NCBI GenBank assembly: GCA_026392255.1
Contig: JAPLCJ010000047.1
Coordinates: forward strand, 1 to 64,000
From: Solirubrobacterales bacterium
Lineage (GTDB): Bacteria; Actinomycetota; Thermoleophilia; Solirubrobacterales; Solirubrobacteraceae
Length of the DNA: 64,000 nt
Direction of reading: 5' to 3'
Shown here: positions 50,664-59,440 of the stretch, piece by piece
How positions within the stretch are numbered: position 1 is the stretch's first letter
Layout of the letters: each line of letters opens with the position of its first letter
Translations under genes and position numbers: made by a program
Notes under the pieces: generated by a model
What the model was told of the DNA's origin: nothing
Database searches by the model: none
Seen by the model: the letters and a program-made list of their open reading frames with translations, nothing else

Positions 50664-52850
50664 ATGGCTGAAAGCAAGACAATTCGTTGGGATCAGGACG
50701 CTGATGGCGTTGTAATCCTGACTCTTGACGACCCAAACCAGTCCGCAAACACGATGAACCGTGATTACGGCGAGTCGATGGCCGCAACGGTTGATCGTCT
50801 TGAGGCCGAAAAGGACTCAATCAAGGGCGTAATCCTTACTTCAGCCAAGAGCACATTCTTCGCTGGTGGAGACCTCAACGACCTCAGGGGAGCGCAGCCA
50901 GAACAGGCCGGCGAGCTTGAGGAAATGGTTCGTGAGCTCAAAAGCCAGCTCCGCAGGCTTGAGTCACTCGGCAAGCCAGTTGTGGCAGCCATCAACGGGG
51001 CCGCACTTGGCGGTGGGTTGGAGATCGCTCTCGCAACTCATTATCGAATCGCTGTCAATTCACCCAAGGTTCAGCTTGGCTTCCCCGAGGTTAAGCTCGG
51101 ACTGCTTCCAGGCTGTGGTGGCGTCGTCCGCACGGTCCGTATGCGCGGCATCACCGATGCCCTCATGTCATGGCTGATGCAGGGACAGCAGCGCCGTGTA
51201 GACAAGGCGCTGGAGCTTGGCCTGCTTGACGAGATCGTTGAGTCAGAAGCTGACCTGATTCCTGCCGCAAAGAAGTGGATCGAAGCCAACCCAGAGGCAG
51301 TTCAGCCATGGGACGTAAAGGGCTACAAGATTCCAGGCGGCACGCCTTCCAACCCGGCTCTGGCAATGAACTTGCCTGCATTCCCGGCCAATCTGCGCAA
51401 GCAGATCAAGGGCGCTAACTATCCGGCGCCGAAGCACATCATGTCCGTCGCAGTTGAGGGCGCACAGGTTGACTTCGACACCGCGATTGAGATCGAAGGC
51501 CGTTACTTCGTTGACCTGCTCACGGGCAAGGTTGCTAAGAACATGATCCAGGCATTCTTCTTTGACCTCCAAGAGGTCAACGGAGACCGTGGCCGTCCAG
51601 CCGACATCGAGACATTCGATCCCAAGAAGGCCGTTGTACTTGGGGCCGGCATGATGGGTGCCGCAATTGCCTACGTCTGTGCCAAGGCTGGCATTGAGGT
51701 CATCCTCAAGGATGTGTCTCAGGAAGCCGCCGATCGTGGCAAGGGTTACTCGGCCAAGCTTGTTGAGAAGCAGCTTGAGAAGGGGAGGACCACGCAGGAC
51801 AAGGCTGATGCCCTCCTCGCGCTGATCACAGCCACTGACGATCCAGCTCTTGCTGATGGTGCCGACATGGTCATTGAGGCCGTGTTTGAGGATCCAAAGG
51901 TCAAGGAGCAGGTTTACGCGGAGATCGAGCCTCACCTGGCTCCTAACGCACTGCTTGGGTCCAACACTTCAACCCTGCCAATCACCGACCTCGCTGAGGG
52001 CGTGTCACGTCCCGATGATTTCATCGGCCTTCACTTCTTCAGCCCAGTGGACAAGATGCCACTGCTTGAGATCATTCGCGGCAAGAAGACCACTGACGAG
52101 ACGCTTTACCGCGCACTCGACGTCGCCAAGAAGATCAAGAAGACTCCGATCGTTGTCAATGACAGCAGAGGGTTCTTCACCAGCCGCGTGATCGGTACGT
52201 TCATCAACGAGGGCATTGCAATGCTCAACGAGGGCATTCCTGCCCCAACGATTGAGCAGGCCTCATCGCAGGCTGGTTACCCAGCGCCTGTGCTGCAGCT
52301 CTCAGATGAGCTCAACCTCAACCTGATGCGTCGCATTCGGCTTGCCTATGAGGCAGCTATGGATGCTGACGGCGGTGCGTGGCATGACCACCCAGCCACA
52401 ATCGTCATTGACCGCATGCTCGACGAGTACAAGCGCGGTGGCCGTCTGGACGGAGCCGGCTTCTACGAGTACGAAGAAGGCAAGCGCGTTGGCCTCTGGC
52501 CTGGCATTAAGGAGGCATTCGGGGGAGACAACCTCGACGCCGACTTCAAGGACCTCCAAGAGCGGATGATGTTCATCGAGTCTCTTGAGACAGTCAAGTG
52601 CCTCGACGAAGGTGTGATCGAGACAGTCGCCGACGCAAACATTGGCTCCATCTTCGGAATTGGATTCCCAGGCTGGACAGGTGGAGTGCTCCAGTACATC
52701 AATGGCTATGAGGGTGGCGTCGCAGGATTTGCCGCCCGCTCGAATGAGCTCGCTGAGAAATACGGCGAGCGTTTCCTTCCACCTGCTTCACTGGTCGCTA
52801 AGGCCGAAGCAGGCGAGCTTTACCTGGACTCAGTGCCCTCACCGGCCTGA
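50664..52850 (+). CDS. FadB/FadJ-type multifunctional enoyl-CoA hydratase/3-hydroxyacyl-CoA dehydrogenase
   Basis: A 728-residue protein. The N-terminal crotonase domain has FFAGGDLNDL, ALGGGLEIALATHYRI and LGFPEVKLGLLPGCGG (active-site Glu residues). The C-terminal 3-hydroxyacyl-CoA dehydrogenase has VLGAGMMGAAIAYVCAKAG, SNTSTLPITDLA and GLHFFSPVDKMPLLEI (catalytic His), then two helical C-domains. It is co-transcribed with the thiolase and followed by a strong hairpin terminator. Confidence 0.95.
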   Translation: MAESKTIRWDQDADGVVILTLDDPNQSANTMNRDYGESMAATVDRLEAEKDSIKGVILTSAKSTFFAGGDLNDLRGAQPEQAGELEEMVRELKSQLRRLESLGKPVVAAINGAALGGGLEIALATHYRIAVNSPKVQLGFPEVKLGLLPGCGGVVRTVRMRGITDALMSWLMQGQQRRVDKALELGLLDEIVESEADLIPAAKKWIEANPEAVQPWDVKGYKIPGGTPSNPALAMNLPAFPANLRKQIKGANYPAPKHIMSVAVEGAQVDFDTAIEIEGRYFVDLLTGKVAKNMIQAFFFDLQEVNGDRGRPADIETFDPKKAVVLGAGMMGAAIAYVCAKAGIEVILKDVSQEAADRGKGYSAKLVEKQLEKGRTTQDKADALLALITATDDPALADGADMVIEAVFEDPKVKEQVYAEIEPHLAPNALLGSNTSTLPITDLAEGVSRPDDFIGLHFFSPVDKMPLLEIIRGKKTTDETLYRALDVAKKIKKTPIVVNDSRGFFTSRVIGTFINEGIAMLNEGIPAPTIEQASSQAGYPAPVLQLSDELNLNLMRRIRLAYEAAMDADGGAWHDHPATIVIDRMLDEYKRGGRLDGAGFYEYEEGKRVGLWPGIKEAFGGDNLDADFKDLQERMMFIESLETVKCLDEGVIETVADANIGSIFGIGFPGWTGGVLQYINGYEGGVAGFAARSNELAEKYGERFLPPASLVAKAEAGELYLDSVPSPA

Positions 52851-52873
52851 CCCAGATCAACTCAAGGCTTGTT

Positions 52874-52915
52874 CTGCGGGGAGCGGTCAGCTCCCCGCAG
52901 CTTGTCTTGCCTTTC
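52874..52915 (+). terminator. Intrinsic terminator of the thiolase-fadB operon
   Basis: CTGCGGGGAGC and GCTCCCCGCAG form a perfect 11-bp GC-rich stem with a 5-base loop, followed by a CTTGTCTTGCCTTTC pyrimidine tail, 23 bp after the fadB stop and 26 bp before typA. Confidence 0.85.
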
Positions 52916-52940
52916 AAACACACAAACAGAATTGAACCCC

Positions 52941-54785
52941 TTGGCTGAACGCTCAGACATCAGAAACGTCGCAATCATCGCCCACGTAGATCACGGTAAG
53001 ACCACACTGGTTGACGCCATGCTCCAGCAGTCCGGAGCCTTCCGACAGGGCGCCGAGCTCAAAGACCGAGTGATGGACTCAATGGATCTCGAGCGGGAAA
53101 AGGGAATCACGATTCTCGCCAAGAACACTTCGATCCAATATGACGATGTCAAGCTCAACATCATTGACACACCAGGACACGCTGACTTCGGTGGCGAGGT
53201 AGAGCGCGGACTGTTCATGGTGGACGGCGTGCTTCTGCTTGTTGATGCGAGCGAGGGCCCACTTCCACAGACACGCTTCGTTCTGCGTAAGGCACTTGAC
53301 GCCAAGCTGCCAGTAATTCTCGTTGTCAACAAGGTCGATCGTCCGGACGCACGGATTGCTGAAGTTGTCCATGAGGTTGAGGAGCTGTTCCTTGACCTTG
53401 AGGCCGCTGAGGAACAGCTTGAGTTCCCTGTCGTCTACACCAACGCCAAGACCGGGACGGCGTCAATGTCTGCCGACAGCCAGGCCGACGATCTGAAGCC
53501 TTTGATGGATCTCCTAGTCGAGACAATTCCAGCACCTGTGTATGAAGAGGGTGCCCCACTGAGGATGCAGGTAACCAACCTCGACGCTTCCGACTACCTT
53601 GGCCGCTTGGCTATCTGCCGCGTGCACGATGGCTACGTCAAGAAGGGGCAGACCGTTGCCTGGTGTCGCCGTGACGGGACAATCGAAAGCGCCAAGATCA
53701 CAGAACTGTTCGTCACCCAAGCCCTTGAGCGTAAGTCGGCTGATGAAGCTGGCCCAGGGGAGATTGTCGCCGTAGCCGGCATCCCCGAGGTGACGATTGG
53801 CGAGACCCTGGCCGATCCAGAGAACCCTGTTGCACTTCCGCTCATCGCAGTTGATGAGCCAAGCCTCAGCGTGACGGTGGGAATCAACACCTCGCCACTC
53901 GCTGGCACTGACGGGTCCAAGTTGACAGCAAGGCAGCTTCTCTCTCGCCTTGAGGCCGAGTTGATCGGCAATGTGTCGCTCCGAATCCTTGATACTGACC
54001 GTCCCGATTCATGGGAGGTTCAGGGCCGTGGAGAGCTCGCGCTCGCAATCCTCGTGGAGCAGCTCCGCCGTGAAGGCTTTGAGATGACGGTTGGGCAGCC
54101 ACGCGTCGTCACCCGTGAGGTTGATGGCAAGACCAACGAGCCCGTTGATGCGCTCACCATTGATGTTCCCGAGGAGTACGTCGGTGCTGTCACGCAGCTT
54201 CTGGCCAACCGTAAGGGGCGTATGGAGGAGATGGGCAACCACGGCACAGGTTGGGTCCGGATGGAGTACCTCGTGCCCGCACGTGGCCTGATTGGCTTCC
54301 GGACGGAGTTCCTGACGGAGACCCGCGGGACAGGAATCGCTCACAGCGTCTTTGACCGTTGGGAGCCTTGGTACGGCGAGCTTCGCACTCGTCCTTCCGG
54401 CTCACTTGTTTCAGACAGGTCGGGTCCCGTGACCGCTCACGCCTGCGGCGCAATGCAAGAGCGTGGCGTGCTGTTCGTTGAGCCAGGCGAGACCGTTTAT
54501 GAGGGGATGATTGTCGGCGAGAACAGCAGAGCCGATGACCTTGATGTCAACGCTGTCCGCGAGAAGAAGCTGACCAACATGCGGACATCAAGCGCTGACG
54601 AGATGGTCAAGCTTGTGCCCAAGAAGGCACTCTCGCTAGATCAAGCCTTTGAGTTCCTGCGCAGCGATGAGGCCGTCGAAGTGACTCCAAACTTCATCCG
54701 CCTCCGCAAGACCGTGCTTGATCAGACCGGTCGGGTCCGGGAGTCACGCCGTGCCGCAAAGGGCGCGGCAGTTCAGTCTGACTGA
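52941..54785 (+). CDS. typA: Translational GTPase TypA/BipA
   Basis: A 614-residue GTPase with AHVDHGKTTL (G1), DTPGHADFGGEVERGLF (G3), NKVDRPDA (G4), then EF-G-like domains and the BipA-specific C-terminal region (VPARGLIGFRTEFL, PNFIRLRKTVLD). It binds 70S ribosomes and assists assembly and stress responses. The start is TTG at 52941 (LAERSDIRNVAII); no better start exists after the terminator. It converges with the glycosyltransferase gene, overlapping by 13 bp. Confidence 0.94.
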   Translation: MAERSDIRNVAIIAHVDHGKTTLVDAMLQQSGAFRQGAELKDRVMDSMDLEREKGITILAKNTSIQYDDVKLNIIDTPGHADFGGEVERGLFMVDGVLLLVDASEGPLPQTRFVLRKALDAKLPVILVVNKVDRPDARIAEVVHEVEELFLDLEAAEEQLEFPVVYTNAKTGTASMSADSQADDLKPLMDLLVETIPAPVYEEGAPLRMQVTNLDASDYLGRLAICRVHDGYVKKGQTVAWCRRDGTIESAKITELFVTQALERKSADEAGPGEIVAVAGIPEVTIGETLADPENPVALPLIAVDEPSLSVTVGINTSPLAGTDGSKLTARQLLSRLEAELIGNVSLRILDTDRPDSWEVQGRGELALAILVEQLRREGFEMTVGQPRVVTREVDGKTNEPVDALTIDVPEEYVGAVTQLLANRKGRMEEMGNHGTGWVRMEYLVPARGLIGFRTEFLTETRGTGIAHSVFDRWEPWYGELRTRPSGSLVSDRSGPVTAHACGAMQERGVLFVEPGETVYEGMIVGENSRADDLDVNAVREKKLTNMRTSSADEMVKLVPKKALSLDQAFEFLRSDEAVEVTPNFIRLRKTVLDQTGRVRESRRAAKGAAVQSD

Positions 54786-55525
54786 GGGGCGCTGAGGATC
54801 GGCGCAGCGGCGGCCGGACGGCCGCCGTCCATGCGCAGCCTCAACAGGGAACGGATCACGCGGAAACCGTCGGCGGAGGTGAGCTTCTTGCCCTCACTCG
54901 TAGGCCGTGCTGCGTAGTGAACCGGAAGCTCAATGATCTTCTCGCCCCGTTGAATGAGTCGAGCAGTGATCTCAGGCTCGATCGCGAATCCAGTCTCCCG
55001 AAGCTCAAGGGACTTGAAGATCTCAGTGCGGATCACCTTGTGGCAGGTCATGATGTCGCGCAGATAGACGTTAAAGAGGATGTTGCAAGCGAGGGTCACG
55101 CCACGGTTGCCCAGTACGTATAGGAATGAGTGACTTGACGAGCCGTCGAATGCGCGGACGCCATAGGCGACGTTGGCCTTGCCGTCCAGCAGGGGGACCA
55201 TCAGACCGACTAGATCGGCGGGCTCGTATTCAAGGTCAGCGTCAAGGATTGCGGAGTATTCCCCGTTAGCTGCCTGCAGTGCCGTGCGGACAGCTGCGCC
55301 CTTGCCCTGATTCTGGTCGTGAAGGATGACGCGGACTTCCTTTGGCCACTTAGTCCCAGTCAGGATCTCCCGTGTTCCATCGGTCGAGCCGTCATCCACA
55401 ATCACAAGCTCGCGGTCAACGGGCATTTTTGTTGCGAGTGTTTCTGCGATCGCCCGTTCAACAGTCTTCAGTTCGTTGTAGACCGGCATGAGGATTGAGA
55501 GGCGTGGAGTCATTGTCGCCATCAT
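54773..55525 (-). CDS. Family 2 glycosyltransferase (dolichyl-/polyprenyl-phosphate mannosyltransferase-like)
   Basis: A 250-residue GT2 enzyme: SILMPVYNELKTVERAI, IVDDGSTDGT, GKGAAVRTALQ and the metal motif DADLEYEP (DxD), without C-terminal membrane helices. It resembles DPM1-type enzymes that load a sugar onto a polyprenyl phosphate for cell-envelope glycans or glycoproteins. Two Met codons (55525 and 55513) are possible starts. Confidence 0.88.
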   Translation of the reverse strand: MMATMTPRLSILMPVYNELKTVERAIAETLATKMPVDRELVIVDDGSTDGTREILTGTKWPKEVRVILHDQNQGKGAAVRTALQAANGEYSAILDADLEYEPADLVGLMVPLLDGKANVAYGVRAFDGSSSHSFLYVLGNRGVTLACNILFNVYLRDIMTCHKVIRTEIFKSLELRETGFAIEPEITARLIQRGEKIIELPVHYAARPTSEGKKLTSADGFRVIRSLLRLRMDGGRPAAAAPILSAPQSD

Positions 55526-55579
55526 AGGAGTTGAGGCATTAGGTGGTAGTGCGTGAACGGGTGCCGGCTGAGGTCGCGA

Positions 55580-55996
55580 CTAGCCAGTGATGCTGAAGGA
55601 GAAGGAGTCGGTCTTTTTGTTGTACGCGCTGGCGATTGCGTACCCGGAGAGATAGACGCGTGAGTAGGTTGAGTGCGCACGGCCCTCTCCCTTACGGGAA
55701 AGGATTGGCCGGGGATCGGAGCTAGCTCGCTTCTCGCTCTTTTTCTTGATGATCCACCAAGAGCATGAGTAGGGAAGCTTGCGTCCAGAGCATGTTGTCT
55801 CGATTACCCGACCGGACGCCTGATTGGCATGTGTTGACTTGATGGCGTCGTAGAGCCTGTCGGCAGCGGATTCGGGCTCGTTACCAGCAGAGTGGGCAAG
55901 TTGGCCTACGGCGCCAGCTGGGAGAGCACAGGCTGCCACTAGAGAGATGACCGCCGTGATGAGGGAGAGCCTTCGAAGAGTGAGGTTGATCTTCAT
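55580..55996 (-). CDS. Small secreted protein, unknown
   Basis: A protein of about 138 residues with a signal peptide (RLSLITAVISLVAACALPAGAVG), two Cys in ETTCSGRKLPYSCSWWIIKK and a basic central segment. The C-end is aromatic (SGYAIASAYNKKTDSFSFSI). TAGGAT lies 7 bp before ATG 55994-55996, so the longer frame to 56086 is rejected. No family recognised; an extracellular disulfide-bonded small domain is likely. Confidence 0.75.
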   Translation of the reverse strand: MKINLTLRRLSLITAVISLVAACALPAGAVGQLAHSAGNEPESAADRLYDAIKSTHANQASGRVIETTCSGRKLPYSCSWWIIKKKSEKRASSDPRPILSRKGEGRAHSTYSRVYLSGYAIASAYNKKTDSFSFSITG

Positions 55997-56086
55997 GGAG
56001 AGAATCCTAAGCTCGGTTACCCCAAGACCACTGCCGCGGAAGGTAAAGCCTTGGTAAAGACACCGTTGCTGTGGAACAATCACCAA

Positions 56087-56554
56087 ATGGACGGAACGAT
56101 TGACCGGGTCGGGCTGGAGGACCTATCGGAGCTCCTCAAGTTGATGCGCAGCTACTGCGACTTCTACGAGGTGAAGCCTGCAGATGAGGTCTTGGAAGAA
56201 CTCATAGAGAGTCTTGTCGCTAACCCAGCTGAGGGGATCCAGCTGATAGCCCGCAACGAGATGGGTGAGGCTGTCGGGTTTGCCACGGTCTACTGGACTT
56301 GGCAAACCCTCTCCGCCCAACGTACGGGAGTAATGAACGACCTCTTTGTTGCTCCCGACCACCGTGGGTCTGGATGGGCCGACGCCTTGATTGAGGCGTG
56401 TGCCCAAGAATGCCGAACCAAGGGTGTCACTAGCCTCGTTTGGCAAACAGCCTTGGACAATGCGCGAGCCCAAGCGGTCTATGATCGGTTGGGTGCTGTG
56501 AGTGAGAGGTGGCTGGACTACTCGCTCGATGTCAGCCCCAGCTCAGACAGCTAG
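56087..56554 (+). CDS. GNAT-family N-acetyltransferase
   Basis: A 155-residue protein with the acetyl-CoA pyrophosphate loop VAPDHRGSGWADALIEAC (R/Q-x-x-G-x-G/A motif) and TALDNARAQAVYDRLGA in motif B. It may acetylate a small molecule or protein N-terminus; the substrate is unknown. Its stop overlaps the convergent secreted zincin gene by 4 bp. Confidence 0.88.
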   Translation: MDGTIDRVGLEDLSELLKLMRSYCDFYEVKPADEVLEELIESLVANPAEGIQLIARNEMGEAVGFATVYWTWQTLSAQRTGVMNDLFVAPDHRGSGWADALIEACAQECRTKGVTSLVWQTALDNARAQAVYDRLGAVSERWLDYSLDVSPSSDS

Positions 56555-57714
56555 TTCCCGGGGTCCCCGACCGTCATCTTCCACTTGCCGCTTCCGGAGA
56601 GGCGTGTGACCTTGATGATGGCCGCTGAGGTTCCGCAGAGCGACGCTTTGGCTGTTGTCGAACTGCCCGACAGTGCAAGGGGCTGACCGTTAGCCGCGTT
56701 GGCAGTCACCCGGACCCTGAGCGTACCGGTGACCGTGGTGAGGTATTCCAGACGCCCATCGAGAGTTGTGGGGATAGTGATTGTCGACACCTGAGGGCCA
56801 CTGGGTCCGAGTGGGGCGGTCAAGCTCTGCTTGTGCTGTCCAGCCCATGGAGTACTCACATCCTTGGCCGCAGCAGCAAGGTTGGTTGGAGTCTGGGTCC
56901 ACCCAAGCCAAGTGGCGAGGTCGCTGCCTGGAGCAAAGGAGGCCCAAGTATCCGGAACGAGGCCTGCGAAAGTTGAGGCATATACCCGGTATGACTCTGC
57001 CCAGATCTCGCCTGGGTTGGAATAGTAGTGATCGCCTTCATCACCAGGGTGCATCTCGCCCGTAGCAACTTTCTCGCAAACATGCATTGAGGTTGCCCAG
57101 CGCTTTGGCCCCCGGCCAAGCGTGTCCCATGGGTAGTTAACCCGGAAGCCAGCTATGTGGTGGGCATACTCGTGAGCTGCGATCTGCTGGATGTTGGCCC
57201 CGTCTGGTGGGGTCTCACCGGTTAGATAGATCCTGCCCGCGTCTGGCCAATAACAGGAGTCGGCCCAAGCGCCGCAATACTGCGACTGGATCTGATCAAA
57301 AGTGGCGATGTAGAGAGTCAGATGGGCAAGTTCGGCTCCATGGGGCAGCCTCGCGTAGAAGAGCGCCCATGAGCGATTGACGGCCGCGTTAGTTGCAAAT
57401 CGAGACGAGAGCCAGACGGTCACCTTGACTGTCTTGCCACCAACGACAACGGAGTATGAGCCGCCCGTCCAAGGCGGTTTGCTCGCGGTAGCGGAGCGAG
57501 CCAGGGAGCTTGGAGAGACGGCTGAGGGTGTACCGGAGATGATCGTGTCTCGGCCGTGTCCTGACCCCGTTGCTTGAGCCGCGGCTTGAAGGGGAGTAAG
57601 AGCTTGGGGCTTGGCTGCGGCGGCAGTTCCCGGTAAAGCGCCGATCCCAGCGGCCGTGACCCCGCATACCAAGGCCAGACGGGTGAGTCGCTGTTGTGAA
57701 GGTAGGTGACGCAT
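56551..57714 (-). CDS. Secreted zinc metallopeptidase-like protein (HExxH)
   Basis: A 387-residue protein with a signal peptide (ending near GTAAAA), an Ala/Ser-rich linker, and HEYAHHIAGF in the middle (HExxH). NPGEIWAESYRVYAS follows about 60 residues later, so the Glu of GEIWAE could be the third zinc ligand, as in gluzincins. Cys residues at SQYCGAWADSCYW suggest a disulfide. The C-terminal third is a beta-rich domain (TITIPTTLDGRLEYLTTVTG). Probably an extracellular peptidase of an uncharacterised family. Confidence 0.78.
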   Translation of the reverse strand: MRHLPSQQRLTRLALVCGVTAAGIGALPGTAAAAKPQALTPLQAAAQATGSGHGRDTIISGTPSAVSPSSLARSATASKPPWTGGSYSVVVGGKTVKVTVWLSSRFATNAAVNRSWALFYARLPHGAELAHLTLYIATFDQIQSQYCGAWADSCYWPDAGRIYLTGETPPDGANIQQIAAHEYAHHIAGFRVNYPWDTLGRGPKRWATSMHVCEKVATGEMHPGDEGDHYYSNPGEIWAESYRVYASTFAGLVPDTWASFAPGSDLATWLGWTQTPTNLAAAAKDVSTPWAGQHKQSLTAPLGPSGPQVSTITIPTTLDGRLEYLTTVTGTLRVRVTANAANGQPLALSGSSTTAKASLCGTSAAIIKVTRLSGSGKWKMTVGDPGN

Positions 57715-57806
57715 TAGGCTTGAGTGGAGACTAAGCCCTGCGGAGGCAAGACCACGCCAGCCACTGGTAATGATTAGGTCAAGTAGCGGGGTTATTGGAA
57801 GCGACG

Positions 57807-58586
57807 CTAGAAGCTAATGAGCAGAGGAACGTGATCCGAGGGCTTCTCGCCTTTGCGGAAGTCCCTGACCACAGTGCACTCATCGAGGCTGTCTGCAATG
57901 TCCGGTGAGATCAGGAAGTGGTCAATTCGCATGCCGAATCCTCTGTGAAACGAGCCTCCCCTGTAATCCCACCAAGTGAACTGAACATCGTCCACGCCGA
58001 GGAGGGCGTCATGAGCATCAACCAGTCCGCCTGCAGATGCCACTGCTGCCAAAGCAGACCGCTCAGATGGGGTCACATGAGTGGAGCCTTCTAAGGCTGC
58101 TGTGTCCCAGACGTCACTGTCCCTTGGAGCAACGTTCATATCGCCGGCGATCAGGAGTCGGCCGTTGACAGCTAGTTCAGCTGCCCGCTGGGCAGCCACT
58201 CCAAGGAACTCGAGCTTCGCATCAAAGTGTTCAGTTCCAACCTCCCTGCCATTGGGGACGTAGACGCTCACGGCTGTGAGGTCTCCAATCTGCACCTCAA
58301 TCCACCGTGCTTCATCAGGGTTGGGCTGACCTGGCAGTCCAGAGCCGAGGATGGTCAGGTCACTCTCTGCTGGGGCGAGAGCGGCTACTCCGCACCAGCG
58401 GCCTCCGCTTACATCCACCGCTTTGTAGCCAAGCTCAGCGATGGCATCGTGCGGGAACTGCTCGGGTGAACACTTGGTCTCCTGCAACAGAAGCAGGTCA
58501 GGTTTGACCTGCTCAAGGAATTCACCGACACGTTCAAGCCGTGCTCGCAAAGAGTTGACATTCCATGTGACGCAGATCACGGCCAT
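57807..58586 (-). CDS. xth: Exodeoxyribonuclease III (AP endonuclease, Xth)
   Basis: A 259-residue EEP-fold nuclease: TWNVNSLRARLERV, LLLQETKCSP (catalytic Glu), GDMNVAPRDSDVWD and late RIDHFLIS with SDHVPL (His-Asp). It acts in base-excision repair at abasic sites and on 3-prime ends. Only 21 bp separate it from the divergent secreted-protein gene. Confidence 0.94.
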   Translation of the reverse strand: MAVICVTWNVNSLRARLERVGEFLEQVKPDLLLLQETKCSPEQFPHDAIAELGYKAVDVSGGRWCGVAALAPAESDLTILGSGLPGQPNPDEARWIEVQIGDLTAVSVYVPNGREVGTEHFDAKLEFLGVAAQRAAELAVNGRLLIAGDMNVAPRDSDVWDTAALEGSTHVTPSERSALAAVASAGGLVDAHDALLGVDDVQFTWWDYRGGSFHRGFGMRIDHFLISPDIADSLDECTVVRDFRKGEKPSDHVPLLISF

Positions 58587-58607
58587 TCAGAGTACCTTTA
58601 GAAACCA

Positions 58608-58979
58608 ATGACCGCGCTCGCAGCCCTCCTGACGACAATCGCCATTGCGCCAGCTGGGGTTTTCTCCGGATCTTCAGCCATGGCCCCGGAGGTCTCGGTG
58701 ACTGTTCAGAGCGACCGCGTGGTAGCTGCGTCTGCTTGGACAAATGTCTTTAACTGTGAGCTTGGTGGGAATGTTGGGCCGGCTTCAGTCTCAATCAAAA
58801 CATCGGCGAGGATTGCTTCCAATGGATCCGTTTCGTTTAGCGCTGGCAAGCGCTCGCGGAAGCTGAGTGCTCGCCTTCGTTACCGCAAGGGTCGCATCTC
58901 GGGACGCATCCGAGTGAGCGGAACAATTGGCGGACCGTGTGCTTCTCCTAGCATTCCGGTCAGTCTCCGCCGCCGCTGA
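58608..58979 (+). CDS. Small secreted basic protein, unknown
   Basis: A 123-residue protein with a signal peptide (LAALLTTIAIAPAGVFSGS) and a beta-rich, Ser/Arg-rich mature part (FSAGKRSRKLSARLRYRKGRISG cut here), with Cys at NCELGG and PCASPS forming a likely disulfide. It ends in LRRR. The ATG lies 21 bp from the divergent xth start. Family not recognised. Confidence 0.65.
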   Translation: MTALAALLTTIAIAPAGVFSGSSAMAPEVSVTVQSDRVVAASAWTNVFNCELGGNVGPASVSIKTSARIASNGSVSFSAGKRSRKLSARLRYRKGRISGRIRVSGTIGGPCASPSIPVSLRRR

Positions 58980-59016
58980 GTTCAGCTCTCGTCGTTAGAT
59001 CGAGTGCTTCTGGCAG

Positions 59017-59100
59017 TGCGGCTGAGAGGACTCGAACCTCCACGGGGTTGCCCCCACACGGACCTGAACCGTGCGCGTCTACCAATTCCGCCACAGCCGC
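59017..59100 (-). tRNA. tRNA-Leu (anticodon CAG)
   Basis: An 84-nt class II tRNA on the minus strand: acceptor GCGGCTG/CAGCCGC, D-arm TGGCGGAATTGGTAGACGC, anticodon stem CACGG/CCGTG with loop TTCAGGT, long variable arm, T-arm GAGGTTCGAGTCCTC, discriminator A. It decodes CUG. Confidence 0.94.
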
Positions 59101-59216
59101 TTATGCGTGGTGACGATACAGGGCTGAGGGCCAGCGCGACCAACTGGGTCTGTGCGAGTGATCAACTGCGGCCATCCTCCTAAAGCGCTTCATTGCTAGT
59201 CTCGACCGCGCAGCCT

Positions 59217-59289
59217 GCCGCTATCGTCTAGGGGACTAGGACGCCGCCCTCTCACGGCGGAAACCGGGGTTCGAATCCCCGTAGCGGTA
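59217..59289 (+). tRNA. tRNA-Glu (anticodon CTC)
   Basis: A 73-nt tRNA: acceptor GCCGCTA/TAGCGGT, D-arm CGTCTAGGGGACTAGGACG, anticodon stem CCGCC/GGCGG with loop CTCTCAC, T-arm CGGGGTTCGAATCCCCG, discriminator A. It decodes GAG. A TAGTCT box lies about 18 bp upstream (59197-59202). Confidence 0.94.
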
Positions 59290-59440
59290 CTTCTCTGCCC
59301 ATCAAACAGCTGGGCTCTCAGAGCGGTCGGACAGTTGGGCTGGAGCCGACCACTCCCGTTGTGCGAGCCCACGAGGCCGTTAGCTCGTGTAGTCAACTCG
59401 TGCTGTACTGGCGTAGCCTGCGGACTAGGAATCGCCACCA

